Shown here piece after piece: positions 54,022-62,879 of a stretch of DNA of 64,000 nucleotides. How positions within the stretch are numbered: position 1 is the stretch's first letter; every line of letters begins with the position of its first letter. The notes under the pieces were generated by a model. The model was not told the origin of the DNA and made no database searches. It saw only the letters and a program-made list of their open reading frames with translations. Origin of the DNA: Sulfolobales archaeon. Its GTDB lineage: Archaea > Thermoproteota > Thermoprotei_A > Sulfolobales > Desulfurococcaceae. The stretch lies in the NCBI GenBank assembly GCA_025059075.1, contig JANXDZ010000003.1, positions 1-64,000 of the forward strand, in the 5' to 3' direction. The position numbers and the translations under genes were made by a program.

Positions 54022-54744
54022 TTGCCTTCAATAAATGAAGGCACTATAGTGATAGAGCATGCTTCAATAGTGAAGTTAGTCAGCAGAGATCTCGATGGGC
54101 TCTACGCGCTCCTCAATGAAGTAAGCTCTAGGAGCATCCACATACTTGATGAACCAACTGTAGCTATTGTTGAAGTAGGTGGTGAAAGAATTTACTTAGC
54201 CTTAGGCGTAAATAGCTTATTGATTGAAGACCAAGATTTTTTAAGTAATATTAAATCAACTGGAGCAGAATTCTACGTAATTGCTAAAAGAACGTGGGCT
54301 AACTACTCAAATACATTAATTTCTAAGGGAATTGGAGAACTGCTAAGCAACTCCCTAGAAGCACTGTCAAGTAAGTGTTTTACCATAAGGACTCAGGGAG
54401 TAGTTAGAGGAGAGTGTGGAGAGCCACTAGATCATGAGATATCAGTATTAGATAGGCATAAATTTATTGAAAAAATCATTCCACTAAAGCCTTATCACCC
54501 AGTGATCTATGGAGTCTACAGCCACGTCGCTTTCTCAAGTAAGGAACACTCAATGATTCTTAAAAAGTACTTAAGTGAGCTAACTCAAATGGATCCACTG
54601 GCTTATGGCAAATGCCTTGGAGACTTAGTTAGCTTAATTGAAGTGGATGAAGTCCATAGGAGAGTGAGGATAAATTATGTAAGTGAAGGTAGAGACTATG
54701 TACTGCTTCTTTTAAATGCTATCCTCTGGATTATTCGCAAATAG
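54022..54744 (+). CDS. Hypothetical protein (240 aa)
   Basis: Not recognised. It has a mixed alpha/beta composition (VKLVSRDLDGLYALLNEV, PTVAIVEVGGERIYLALG, KPYHPVIYGVYSHVAFS) with no membrane span. Its end overlaps the 3' end of the XPB gene by 33 bases, tail to tail. It follows the flavodiiron gene by 65 bases. I have no functional guess. Confidence 0.55.
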   Translation: MPSINEGTIVIEHASIVKLVSRDLDGLYALLNEVSSRSIHILDEPTVAIVEVGGERIYLALGVNSLLIEDQDFLSNIKSTGAEFYVIAKRTWANYSNTLISKGIGELLSNSLEALSSKCFTIRTQGVVRGECGEPLDHEISVLDRHKFIEKIIPLKPYHPVIYGVYSHVAFSSKEHSMILKKYLSELTQMDPLAYGKCLGDLVSLIEVDEVHRRVRINYVSEGRDYVLLLLNAILWIIRK

Positions 54745-56397
54745 ATCGTCCAAAAGGCCTTTATCCAATGCCTTCTTCCTCCTCCTCGCCACAAACTCGT
54801 CTAGAGTTCCTTCAACAACTATTTCATAGAGTCTTGCCTCAACATCCCCTCCCTTAGGCCTAAGCAGTCTTCCCAGCCTCTGTATGAACTGCCTTCTAGA
54901 CCCTGTCCCTGAGACTATTACTCCAACATTTGCATCAGGTATGTCGAGTCCCTCATCTCCAACAGTAGTTACTACTAGTACGCTGCTTTGAGAGGCTTTA
55001 AAGTCGCTTAGGATTCTCTTCCTCTCATCAGAGTTCATCTCCCCTATTAATAGCCCTGCATTAAGTTCTTGACTGAGCTTCTTTGCTTGCTCTACGAATT
55101 GAGTAAACACTATGATTTTAGAGCCCTTCTCTAACTCCTCCCTCACTATTTCAACTGCTTTTTCAATCTTGCTTTTAGAGAAAGCTATCAGCATCCTCAT
55201 CCTACTGTGTATTCTCAGTGCTTCTACAGCTTTTGCATCCCCCTTTTTCGCTAACTCCAGCACTTCGTCAAACCTTCTATCGCCAACAATGGATTTATAG
55301 GCCTTCCTTAACTCAACGTACTCTCCCACTTCATCCTTAGTAGGCCTCACCTTAACTGTAATTACTTTAAACTTCGCTAAGTACCCCATTGATGAAAGCT
55401 CTGATGCAGACTTATGATATATTACTCCACCCATTAGTGGGAATAACTCTGTATGTCTACCGTCTTCTCTAACTACAGTTGCTGAAAGGCCTAATCTATA
55501 GGGGGCAATGCATCCTATAGCTATGGCCTTAAATTTATCTGCAGGCAGATGGTGGCACTCATCGACTATCAGTAGTGAGAAGTACTTTCCAAGCACATTT
55601 ATGTTCTTGTAGGCTGATTGATATGTAGAAATAGTTATTTGAGAGATCGTCTTATCTTCACCGTAGAATAAGCCTACGTATCCTCCGCTAACGTTTAGGA
55701 ACCTAGCTATCATGTCCTTCCACTGAAACATTTGCTCCTTAGTGAAAGTAACTATGAGCGTCCTCTTAGATGCTTGAGCTAGTGCTGCTAAAGCAACAAT
55801 GGTCTTGCCTGAGCCAGTTGGAAGAGCTACTATGCCTTTAAACTTGTTCTCAATCCACTTATTAAGAGCTTCACGCTGATAAGGTCTCAGCTCTCCACTG
55901 AACACTAGCTTTACCCCTAGATCTTTTTCTACAGTCAATCCATCTAGATCAATTATTGAGTAGCCGCGGCTTACAACAAGTTCCTTTAAATCCATGAGCT
56001 TGTGTGGCCTTATATAGTACTTTATGCACTCTTTACTTTTGCCAGCAAAGCTTAACCCTAAGTCCTTGAGGGAGTCCTTGAGCCCGCTGTAAGTACTCCA
56101 CGGGATTTCTACAAGTATCCTCTCCTCAACTTCATCCCACATAACTTTAACGTTCGTCTCCCTCCTCAATATGCTTTCAAGCCTATCTACATCTCCATGC
56201 TCTAACTCTGCTTCAATTGAGTCAAGTATGTTGATTACATCGTCTTTAGTTAAGCCCTCTCTAAGGATCTTGTTTATGTTAAGCCTGAACTTAGAGCCTT
56301 CCCCACTAATGTAACCTATGTAGTCAGCTACTCTAAGTAATTCTTCAAAGTCCTCTCTACTAAGCCACTTTTTCACAGTGAACTCTAAGCTACTCAT
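54712..56397 (-). CDS. xpb: XPB-type DNA helicase
   Basis: 561 residues. Walker A is ALPTGSGKTIVALAAL, motif II VDECHHLPADKF, and the XPB-specific RED motif is in LSATVVREDGRHTEL. TFTKEQMFQWKD, STYQSAYKN and RQFIQRLGRLLRPKGG are further helicase motifs. The N-terminal ~170 residues form the damage-recognition domain. Archaeal XPB opens DNA, often with nuclease Bax1; no Bax1-like gene follows. A small unknown gene overlaps its start by eight bases. Confidence 0.92.
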   Translation of the reverse strand: MSSLEFTVKKWLSREDFEELLRVADYIGYISGEGSKFRLNINKILREGLTKDDVINILDSIEAELEHGDVDRLESILRRETNVKVMWDEVEERILVEIPWSTYSGLKDSLKDLGLSFAGKSKECIKYYIRPHKLMDLKELVVSRGYSIIDLDGLTVEKDLGVKLVFSGELRPYQREALNKWIENKFKGIVALPTGSGKTIVALAALAQASKRTLIVTFTKEQMFQWKDMIARFLNVSGGYVGLFYGEDKTISQITISTYQSAYKNINVLGKYFSLLIVDECHHLPADKFKAIAIGCIAPYRLGLSATVVREDGRHTELFPLMGGVIYHKSASELSSMGYLAKFKVITVKVRPTKDEVGEYVELRKAYKSIVGDRRFDEVLELAKKGDAKAVEALRIHSRMRMLIAFSKSKIEKAVEIVREELEKGSKIIVFTQFVEQAKKLSQELNAGLLIGEMNSDERKRILSDFKASQSSVLVVTTVGDEGLDIPDANVGVIVSGTGSRRQFIQRLGRLLRPKGGDVEARLYEIVVEGTLDEFVARRRKKALDKGLLDDLFANNPEDSI

Positions 56398-56827
56398 AAT
56401 CGTTTGTCACCGGTTCTGGAAGCAGTTCATACTCTATTTCTCTACACTCTATTCCTTTATTAACTAAGTAATTTAAGGAGCTCTGGCTCAGCGTTACTTC
56501 AGCACCTCCATTTACACTCAAGATCTCTGTAGTTGTTTTAAATAATAGCTCTACTTCATCGTTAAGCGGAGCAGTACTTGGGAGAACTAGTGTATGCCTC
56601 CTATTAACGACTTCTACTTCACTTAGCCCTATGAATGCAACTTCATAGTATATGCAGAGCTTGCACTCCATGCCCTTGATGTAGGCTCTTGCACAAAACT
56701 TCAAGTTATTCAATGAGCTTAGTAAAGCATTGTATATGGCGTCAAGCACATCCTCCTTTTCAACAATGGCTTTGCATAGATAGCTTATTTCACTAACTAC
56801 TCTTTCTACAAATTCTTCTAAATCCAA
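56390..56827 (-). CDS. Hypothetical protein upstream of XPB
   Basis: 145 residues. Opens with a helix (EFVERVVSEISYLCKAIVE), then CARAYIKGMECKLCIYYEVA with three Cys and strands (RRHTLVLPSTAPLND). It overlaps xpb by eight bases and is probably translated with it. It might replace Bax1 as the XPB partner, but the size is too small for Bax1. Family unknown. Confidence 0.6.
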   Translation of the reverse strand: MDLEEFVERVVSEISYLCKAIVEKEDVLDAIYNALLSSLNNLKFCARAYIKGMECKLCIYYEVAFIGLSEVEVVNRRHTLVLPSTAPLNDEVELLFKTTTEILSVNGGAEVTLSQSSLNYLVNKGIECREIEYELLPEPVTNDYE

Positions 56828-56962
56828 TGTCTACACGCTCATCAATTGATCGCAGCGTGGGTTTTTCATCACTCCTCAGGACTTAAAACCCCGCTCATCT
56901 TGCAATAACTTAATAAATATGGGGTTAAAATTTTGATAATATGAGCACTAGAGGAACGTTAA

Positions 56963-57781
56963 ATGAGCTCTCCAGCACCTGAAGTCATTTTTAAAACACC
57001 TGAAGTTAGCAGCGTGAAGAGGCTCTCTGAAAGACTTAAAATGATCTTTGCAGTAGATAAGTACAGCTCTCTTAGAGCTAGGCTTCTCTCAATAGAGCTC
57101 CTTAAATTACTTAAAAAGCGCTTAACCTACAAGCAGTTGTCGGAGCTCACTGGGCTCTCTCCATCAATTTTATGTAGATATGTAAAAGGCTTCATAGTCC
57201 CTATGACTAGCCAATCCCTATTACTAATGGCTGCACTCCTGGAGTCAATAGATGTAGATAGGACTATAAGGAACTTCATAGATAAAGAGAAGAGCATTAC
57301 AATAGACTTATCAAGGTTATTCAAGGATCCAGATCTATCTAAGCTCGTCTCCTTCATATTGCTTGGGGAGTTTGCTGGCAGGAAAGTCAACAAGATCCTT
57401 GTTGGAGCAAGCACAGTACTACCTATAGCTGCTTACTTAGCTTCAGAAATAGATAGCGACGTAATTATAGCTAAGAGGAGGAAGTACCTCGGCGTAAGCT
57501 ACTATGAAGAAGTCATAGTTAGATCAGCTCACGATGTGGAAACAATATACGTTGACAGAGACCTCATATCTAAGAGAGACTATGTAGCAATTATAACGGA
57601 CTTAATGATTACTGGGAGAACTATGAGGGCCCTTATGAACATAGTTAGTAAAGCTAAAGCAGAACTAGTTAATGCAATAGCTATAGTAGCTATAGGCAAT
57701 GACTGGAGGAAGAGAGTGGGGAGTCAAATAAAGTACTTAAGTTACTTAGATAAACTACTTACAGGTCTACCTACACCCTAA
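56963..57781 (+). CDS. GfcR-like regulator: HTH plus orotate phosphoribosyltransferase-like domain
   Basis: 272 residues. N-terminal HTH (LTYKQLSELTGLSPSILCRY, residues about 52-72), then a PRTase domain with IITDLMITGRTMRAL as the PRPP loop. The same architecture defines the archaeal GfcR/PyrE-like regulators that control sugar or nucleotide metabolism in haloarchaea. GTTAAAATTTT is just upstream. Its target genes are unknown; it faces the AbrB-ACT regulator downstream. Confidence 0.82.
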   Translation: MSSPAPEVIFKTPEVSSVKRLSERLKMIFAVDKYSSLRARLLSIELLKLLKKRLTYKQLSELTGLSPSILCRYVKGFIVPMTSQSLLLMAALLESIDVDRTIRNFIDKEKSITIDLSRLFKDPDLSKLVSFILLGEFAGRKVNKILVGASTVLPIAAYLASEIDSDVIIAKRRKYLGVSYYEEVIVRSAHDVETIYVDRDLISKRDYVAIITDLMITGRTMRALMNIVSKAKAELVNAIAIVAIGNDWRKRVGSQIKYLSYLDKLLTGLPTP

Positions 57782-57873
57782 GGAAGGCCCTTAATGAATT
57801 GAAAGCTAAGTAATTTTTAACATTAATATAACTGTATCTATAAGTAATAGACATGACTTATATTGGTGGGAGA

Positions 57874-58287
57874 ATGAAGCTTAAGGAAATAACTAAAGTC
57901 GATAGCAAAGGGAGGATAACTATACCCCTAGTGATTAGGGAAGCACTAGATGTTAGAGAAGGAATGAACGTAGTCATTATAGCTGACGTAGAGAAGAAGG
58001 AGATAGTTCTTACACCTCTTCCAAAGGAATCTAAGCTACTTGAGGTAGCATTTGAAATAGCTGATAGACCTGGTTCACTAGCTGAAGTAACTAGTGAATT
58101 AGCTAAAACAGGCATAGACTTAGTCTTAACTAAGTGTACAACTATTAAGAGAGGTGAAGTAGCTGAATGTTCAATAGTGATCGATATCTCTAAATCTATT
58201 ATAGCTAGCGTTAAGGAGTTGGAGGAACTGCTAGCTAGAATTGAAGTAGTTAAATTAGTGAAGATAAGGGAAGTAGCGCATAAGTAA
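57874..58287 (+). CDS. AbrB/SpoVT DNA-binding domain fused to an ACT domain
   Basis: 137 residues from MKLKEITKVDSKGRITIPLV. The first ~50 residues are the AbrB swapped-hairpin fold (SKGRITIPLVIREALDV, IVLTPLP). From about residue 60 an ACT domain follows: VAFEIADRPGSLAEVTSELA then SKSIIASVKELEELL. ACT domains bind amino acids or similar ligands, so this looks like a ligand-sensing regulator. Confidence 0.85.
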   Translation: MKLKEITKVDSKGRITIPLVIREALDVREGMNVVIIADVEKKEIVLTPLPKESKLLEVAFEIADRPGSLAEVTSELAKTGIDLVLTKCTTIKRGEVAECSIVIDISKSIIASVKELEELLARIEVVKLVKIREVAHK

Positions 58288-58311
58288 TGGCTTAGAGTCC
58301 CGTGGTGTAAG

Positions 58312-59100
58312 TTGAGTCATTGTTTAAGTGAAGTTGTTAGAGTAGGGTGCTGTGGATTCCCAGTTTCAAGGAGTAAGTACTTCTCTATTTTTAGCATAGT
58401 TGAACTACAGAATACTTTTTACAATCCCCCAGATCTAGATTGGGTTGAATCATTTAGGGAAAGCATTCCACACGGCTTCGCTGTAACAATGAAGGCGTGG
58501 CAAGCGCTAACTCATTTAAGCACTAGCCCTACTTGGAGGAAGATGAAGGCTCCTCCAAGAGGTTCTATTAAAAACTACGGGTGGCTTAAGCCAACTCGGG
58601 AAAACGTTGAGGCATGGGCTAAAGTCATTGAAGTAGCTAGAGCTTTAAGAGCGTGTGCAGTAGTTCTACAGACTCCTCCAACTATGCCTTTTAGTGAAGA
58701 ATCAGTAAGTTGGGTTAGAGCATTCTTTAGAGAAGCAATGGCCATAACGCCCAGGGATTTAATCATAGGCTGGGAGCCTAGGGGCGAGTGGGCTTCAAAT
58801 AGATCCACTGAGTTCCTTAAGACTATTCTAGAGGAGAATTGTGTAACAAATGTAGTTGACTTACTTAAACGCATGCCTATACATGTGTATAAAGTCCTCT
58901 ACGTTAGACTGCATGGAGTTGGCCCCAGTGAAGTTAATTACGGCTATAAATATAGCGATGGGGATTTAGTTAAATTAATTAAGTATTTAATGGAGCTGGG
59001 GCATCCACATAGCTATGTAATGTTTAACAACGTCCACATGTTTAGTGATGCTAGGAGGTTTAAAGAATTAGCTGAAATACATGGAGTTGCTGTAAGGTGA
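58312..59100 (+). CDS. DUF72 family protein
   Basis: 262 residues, TTG start. VRVGCCGFPVSRSKYFSIFS, then VELQNTFYNPPDLDWVESFR and FAVTMKAWQALTHLSTSPTW and WEPRGEWAS are conserved in COG1801/DUF72, TIM-barrel proteins with no proven role. It follows the AbrB-ACT gene by 24 bases and may be in its operon. Confidence 0.85.
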   Translation: MSHCLSEVVRVGCCGFPVSRSKYFSIFSIVELQNTFYNPPDLDWVESFRESIPHGFAVTMKAWQALTHLSTSPTWRKMKAPPRGSIKNYGWLKPTRENVEAWAKVIEVARALRACAVVLQTPPTMPFSEESVSWVRAFFREAMAITPRDLIIGWEPRGEWASNRSTEFLKTILEENCVTNVVDLLKRMPIHVYKVLYVRLHGVGPSEVNYGYKYSDGDLVKLIKYLMELGHPHSYVMFNNVHMFSDARRFKELAEIHGVAVR

Positions 59101-59107
59101 TGGTGGA

Positions 59108-59347
59108 GTGACTATATATTGGGAGAGATGCGGTGTATGTGGTAGAAGCTTAGTAACTCTACAGTGCACAGTGAATAAGGACACTGAAGTTTGTCCACAC
59201 TGCTGTACTTCATGCTACATCAGAGATCGCTGTAGTTCTCCAGCATGGTATCCAAGCTCTATTAAAGTCGTGGTTAAAAGAAGGGAAGCTGTAAAAGTAT
59301 TCAGTGACTTAATGAATCTCTTAGAGGAAAAGAAGGCTGTGGAATAA
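59108..59347 (+). CDS. Small cysteine-rich zinc protein
   Basis: 79 residues, GTG start seven bases after the DUF72 stop. CGVCGRSLVTLQCT, CPHCCTSCYIRDRC gives eight or more Cys for two zinc ions. C-terminal helix. Probably part of the DUF72 transcript; function unknown. Confidence 0.6.
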   Translation: MTIYWERCGVCGRSLVTLQCTVNKDTEVCPHCCTSCYIRDRCSSPAWYPSSIKVVVKRREAVKVFSDLMNLLEEKKAVE

Positions 59348-59526
59348 CTTATCTTAAATCATCATTTATGCTAAAGCAATTGCTGTATAGTTAGAATTTA
59401 AAGAGGCGTGTTAAGCACTCCACGGAGTATAGGACATAGCATCTGGCTTAAAGATAGGTAGGAATGGGTTTAGCTTAAGAACCTCAACTCATTCCCTTCT
59501 AAGTTGACTCGTAAAATCAATTTAAG

Positions 59527-59600
59527 TGGGGCCGCGGGGATTTGAACCCCGGACCACGGGGGCCCAAGCCCCGCATCCTACCAAGCTAGACGACGGCCCC
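59527..59600 (-). tRNA. tRNA-Pro (anticodon UGG)
   Basis: On the minus strand GGGGCCG pairs with CGGCCCC; anticodon stem CGGGG/CCCCG encloses CTTGGGC, giving anticodon TGG. T arm CGGGG-TTCAAAT-CCCCG. 74 nt, no intron, discriminator A. Confidence 0.95.
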
Positions 59601-59651
59601 TCAAGTTCCTTCAGTTAACTTAGTTCCTCCTTAAATGTTTATTCAATAGAG

Positions 59652-59756
59652 TGCCGCCGCCGGGATTTGAACCCGGGGCAACCGGATTTCCCGGAGGCGA
59701 CTGCAGATTCTTAGGCCGTATGAGTCCGGCGCTCTACCTAGCTGAGCTACGGCGGC
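59652..59756 (-). tRNA. tRNA-Met (anticodon CAU) with a 31-nt intron
   Basis: GCCGCCG pairs with CGGCGGC and the T arm is CCGGG-TTCAAAT-CCCGG. The anticodon stem CCGGA/TCCGG holds CTCATA, 31 extra bases, then A. The intron at 37/38 is the normal archaeal site, and the mature tRNA is 74 nt. Elongator rather than initiator, because the acceptor pairs fully. CCA not encoded. Confidence 0.92.
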
Positions 59757-59793
59757 TCTACTCTCTACTTAGTGGTCTAGCTTATTACTCTTT

Positions 59794-59961
59794 TTACTCA
59801 ATAGTTATTGCCCCTATTCCTGGGAGCATTCTTTGAATGCTCTCTATGTACTTCTCTAGTGCTGCTCTAATCACAGTACTTCTACTGACATTCATTGCTT
59901 TAGCTATTCTATCCACTTCATTCAGTAAGTCAATGTCTATCTTAAAACTCACAACCTTCAT
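59794..59961 (-). CDS. Ribbon-helix-helix regulator
   Basis: 55 residues from MKVVSFKIDIDLLNEVDRIA. This is a textbook CopG/Arc-type RHH: strand, helix, then NVSRSTVIRAALEKYIESI. The longer start (59982) adds seven residues. It lies between the tRNA-Met and the degenerate tRNA and may belong to the accessory region. No toxin gene is intact nearby, although HEPN and MNT pseudogenes are 3 kb away. Confidence 0.8.
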   Translation of the reverse strand: MKVVSFKIDIDLLNEVDRIAKAMNVSRSTVIRAALEKYIESIQRMLPGIGAITIE

Positions 59962-60095
59962 CTTCAACTGAAAACACCACACTAACTAACTCTACTCCAG
60001 GGATATAATTGTAAAAGGTATTACTGTAGTCTAGGGGGAGACTAAGCCGAAACTAATGAATGATAGTAATGTAGTCAGAGTACTAAAACAAAGAA

Positions 60096-60170
60096 GGACC
60101 CGTGGCCTAGCATGGATAAGGCATTGGTCTCTGGAGCCGAAGATCCCTCGGGTTTGAACCCCCGGAGGCC
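60096..60170 (+). pseudogene. Degenerate tRNA (Arg/Gln-like)
   Basis: The 5' half reads as a normal tRNA: GGACCCG, TG, D arm GCCT...AGGC and an anticodon stem TTGGT/GCCGA with loop CTCTGGA. The 3' half is wrong: the T loop is TTTGAAC, the T stem has two C-C mismatches and the 3' acceptor (GGAGGCC) matches GGACCCG at only four of seven positions. The body resembles crenarchaeal tRNA-Arg, whose CCG anticodon would differ from the CTG seen here by one base. It borders the gene-poor region, so it could be a damaged integration site. Confidence 0.7.
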
Positions 60171-60622
60171 TGCCTTAACATAGAATATTAAAATATTATA
60201 TATAGGAGTAGGTCACTACATTGATCAAATATTTGTTGAACCTCTCATTAAGTTCTGTAAGTTCTGTGAAACTAGTGATGATAACATTCCTCTTGTACCT
60301 CGTAATCAATGTATATGAGAAGTGCGCTATGTGGCGTAGTTACTCTGATCTCTCTATTTTCCAAGAGCCTAGGGCATCGTGGGTGTAATCATAGTGTACA
60401 TTACTGCGTTGATTGTGAGTATTGGATTATATGTGTTATTATGAAACCACTGATCATCCATGCCACATTGTAGCTGGTCCGAAGATTCTGCATCCCATAT
60501 TTAGTATACTGGCTATAGAAGCTCTCATAATGGTTTCAGATACACCTATTGCCACACCCCAGGAAATAGCCATGAGATATATCGATATGATAGCAAAGAG
60601 TGGGGGACCTCAGAGCTTCAAC

Positions 60623-60935
60623 TTAATTCATGACTTCGTGTATTCTGAATCCCTTACCTCTACTAATACCCTCAGTGACCTCTGCTGACACGGCATCTCT
60701 CACAGGTGTACATAAATCCTTACCAATTCTCTCGAGTAGGTAAATAGAGACAGCATTTTCATACATAGATAGATGTAGATCAAGTATATTCTTACCCAAG
60801 ATTATTATCTCCCCTCTATCTTAGCCCCCGGGATTATATCTATGAGTCCATTGATTACTCTGAGTAGAGTTGTCTTATCTCAACCCGAAGGATCTATATA
60901 CTATTACTTATTTCAACCGTGAACAATACATCCCC
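60623..60935 (-). pseudogene. Decayed phosphate ABC transporter ATPase (pstB-like)
   Basis: Minus-strand frames contain DVLFTVEISNSI, then PSG*DKTTLLRVINGLIDII, where the Walker A Ser/Gly has become a TGA, then PGAKIEG and, after a one-base shift, EIIILGKNILDLH. The PGAKIEGE string after the Walker A is the PstB form. The Q-loop, signature and Walker B are missing. It lies just after the pstA remnant, in the order pstA-pstB. Confidence 0.7.
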
Positions 60936-60953
60936 ACTTCTCTTACTGCTAAT

Positions 60954-61385
60954 TTAAACAACAAAGATGATGATATATATCAAGAAGAGTATGAAGGCGG
61001 CGCCTCAAACAACCTCATGATATACCTTGAATGCCTCGACTAATAGTAAATACCTATATCAGTTCTACATCAACCAATAGTAAATAGCAATACTGCTGTC
61101 TCACCCATAGATCTGGCGAAAGTCGAGAGAAGACCTATGAGTAGCGCTCCCCTAAATACCCTCCTATAGTACTCGTCGCTGAATAGCATATGCCGCTTCT
61201 ATATACGTCCTTTGGACAGCTCTCAATGCCTTTGTGTGAGACGCATACTCATAGGGAGGGAGATCAGTGTTAGAGCTATAGACCCGGCGATCAAAGAGAA
61301 CCTACGCATAGGTATAACTACTACCTGGTGTATAACCATGAAGATCACGATTGTTGGGATGCTTACATATCCACATGTAATGGTA
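60954..61385 (-). pseudogene. Decayed phosphate ABC permease (pstA-like)
   Basis: In three minus-strand frames: VSIPTIVIFMVIHQVVVIPM and RRFSLIAGSIALTLISLPMS, then KALRAVQRTYIEAAYAI, then RGALLIGLLSTFARSMGETA and VLLFTIG, then a closing helix FILFLIYIIIFVV. The KALRAVxRTYxEAA loop and ARSMGETAxLLFT are the EAA-type motifs of PstA/PstC. At least two frameshifts and stops break it, so it is a pseudogene. PstS and PstC are not seen. Confidence 0.75.
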
Positions 61386-61390
61386 TTAAC

Positions 61391-61506
61391 ATAGTCTACT
61401 CAATGGATTTCAGGAGTATTCAAGTGTGAATGTAGAGGAAAATGCAATTGTAATAGTGAAGAGAGGAGATAAGGCTTTAGTGAATATTGAGTTTAATAGA
61501 GTGTAG
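61391..61506 (+). pseudogene. C-terminal fragment of an unidentified protein
   Basis: A plus-strand frame without its own start runs SLLNGFQEYSSVNVEENAIV then IVKRGDKALVNIEFNRV and stops. The strand-rich pattern resembles C-terminal domains of glycoside hydrolases, but I cannot confirm it. It is likely a leftover of a larger gene. Confidence 0.35.
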
Positions 61507-61546
61507 AAAAAACCACTAGAGATATAGGATGAAGTGAAAAAGAACT

Positions 61547-62608
61547 TTATTTAGGTACTATGACTTGCCTACCTAAAGCCTCTCCTTTCTCAAGTTTTTC
61601 AAATGCTCTATTGATCTCTTTGAGCTTTACTTTTTCTACTAATTCACTGTACTTAATCTTCTTCCTCCTCGCAAATTCAGCGACTTCGTAAAGCTCACTT
61701 ATATTACCCCATAATGAACCGAGGAACGTTATCTCATTAATAACCATGGGGTGTATAGGCATCTCCGGTCCTAGCGGGCTGTGAAGACCAACTAGCACGT
61801 AGTAACTCATCTTACTGAGGACTTTCATATAGGTTTCAATACTCTTCCTAGAAGCCACGAAGTCTACGACTGCTCTAACACCTCTTCCATTCGTTATCTT
61901 ATTGATTTCCCCGATCACATCTACTCTAGATGCATTTAGCAAAACATCTGTATTCTCCAATTTCACTAATTTCTCAGCAAAACTCAATTTTTCATCTAAG
62001 ATATCAATAGCTATTGTCTTAGCGTTAAGCAACAACTTCACGTACTGTAATCCAAATAAGCCCAAGCCTCCAAGACCAACTACTACGACGTAATCATCTG
62101 GTTTAACCAACCCTAGGAGTTTTTTAACAGCTCTATATGGAGTTAAACCAGCATCCGTTAAAATAGCAGCTGATTCAAGATCATCTAGACCATGAGCAGG
62201 TACGAGGAATTTATAGCTAGGGACATACATGTACTCTGCATATCCACCATAGTACTTCAATATACCTGACCAGGCGGCTTTATAGGCGAATTGTTGTTCA
62301 CCCATAATAGTATATTCATCTTCCTCATCATACCATGCACCAAACACTAAGACTGGTTTACCTAAGAGAGCTTGTGGAACTTTATCACCAATTGCATATA
62401 CGTACCCCGAGTTTTCATGCCCTAGAACCATTGGTAGAGGGGATGGAAAACCCGTGAGCTCTCCTCTCAGTAAATGAAGATCGCTATGGCACATACCTGC
62501 ACCAGCAATCTTCACGACAACAGCTTCACCAGTGGGTTCAGGGATCTCGATTTCACCTATCTCGAGAGGGGCATTATAAGTTTTCATTAGTGCGGCTCGG
62601 GCTTTCAT
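61547..62608 (-). CDS. Zinc-type alcohol dehydrogenase (medium-chain)
   Basis: 353 residues. AGAGMCHSDLHLLRGEL and LGHENSGYVYAIGDKV give the catalytic Cys and Glu/His ligands, and VVVVGLGGLGLFGLQYVKLL the NAD(P) loop. The second lobe where most family members have four structural Cys reads AWYDEEDEYTIMGEQQF, with no Cys, so the structural zinc is absent. It is the only intact gene in the decayed 60-64 kb region, with a promoter AATAAATATAT. Likely NAD(P)-dependent oxidation of alcohols. Confidence 0.9.
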   Translation of the reverse strand: MKARAALMKTYNAPLEIGEIEIPEPTGEAVVVKIAGAGMCHSDLHLLRGELTGFPSPLPMVLGHENSGYVYAIGDKVPQALLGKPVLVFGAWYDEEDEYTIMGEQQFAYKAAWSGILKYYGGYAEYMYVPSYKFLVPAHGLDDLESAAILTDAGLTPYRAVKKLLGLVKPDDYVVVVGLGGLGLFGLQYVKLLLNAKTIAIDILDEKLSFAEKLVKLENTDVLLNASRVDVIGEINKITNGRGVRAVVDFVASRKSIETYMKVLSKMSYYVLVGLHSPLGPEMPIHPMVINEITFLGSLWGNISELYEVAEFARRKKIKYSELVEKVKLKEINRAFEKLEKGEALGRQVIVPK

Positions 62609-62879
62609 ATGGAACTCCCATATATTTATTACTCAATATATATTTTCTATACTAACCCTCTTGTATATATATTTTTTGCATATTTACTTTATTTTACTTT
62701 ATTTCTTAGATCAACGTAATCTACCGCGATGTAGCTAAACCCTAATGTGTAATCAAACTATGTCCAGTACTATCTTCGATCCGGGAATTATTATCGAGAT
62801 CTTATTTTCCCCAACTCCCTCTTAATCTCGATATAGTTCTTCCAACACTCTGGATCCCCCTCCTCTATATATGATTATG

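Noticed and set aside
60430-60605. Minus-strand hydrophobic string that suggested a Pit-type phosphate permease
   Set aside because: Only one helix-like stretch, with no conserved Asn/Asp motif; too weak.
60422-60688. 88-residue plus-strand frame
   Set aside because: No recognisable motif; its 3' end lies antisense to the pstB remnant, and the surrounding frames are broken.
61212-61394. Plus-strand frame that looked like an ABC permease loop
   Set aside because: The minus strand in the same place reads clear PstA motifs in order, so the plus frame is an antisense shadow.
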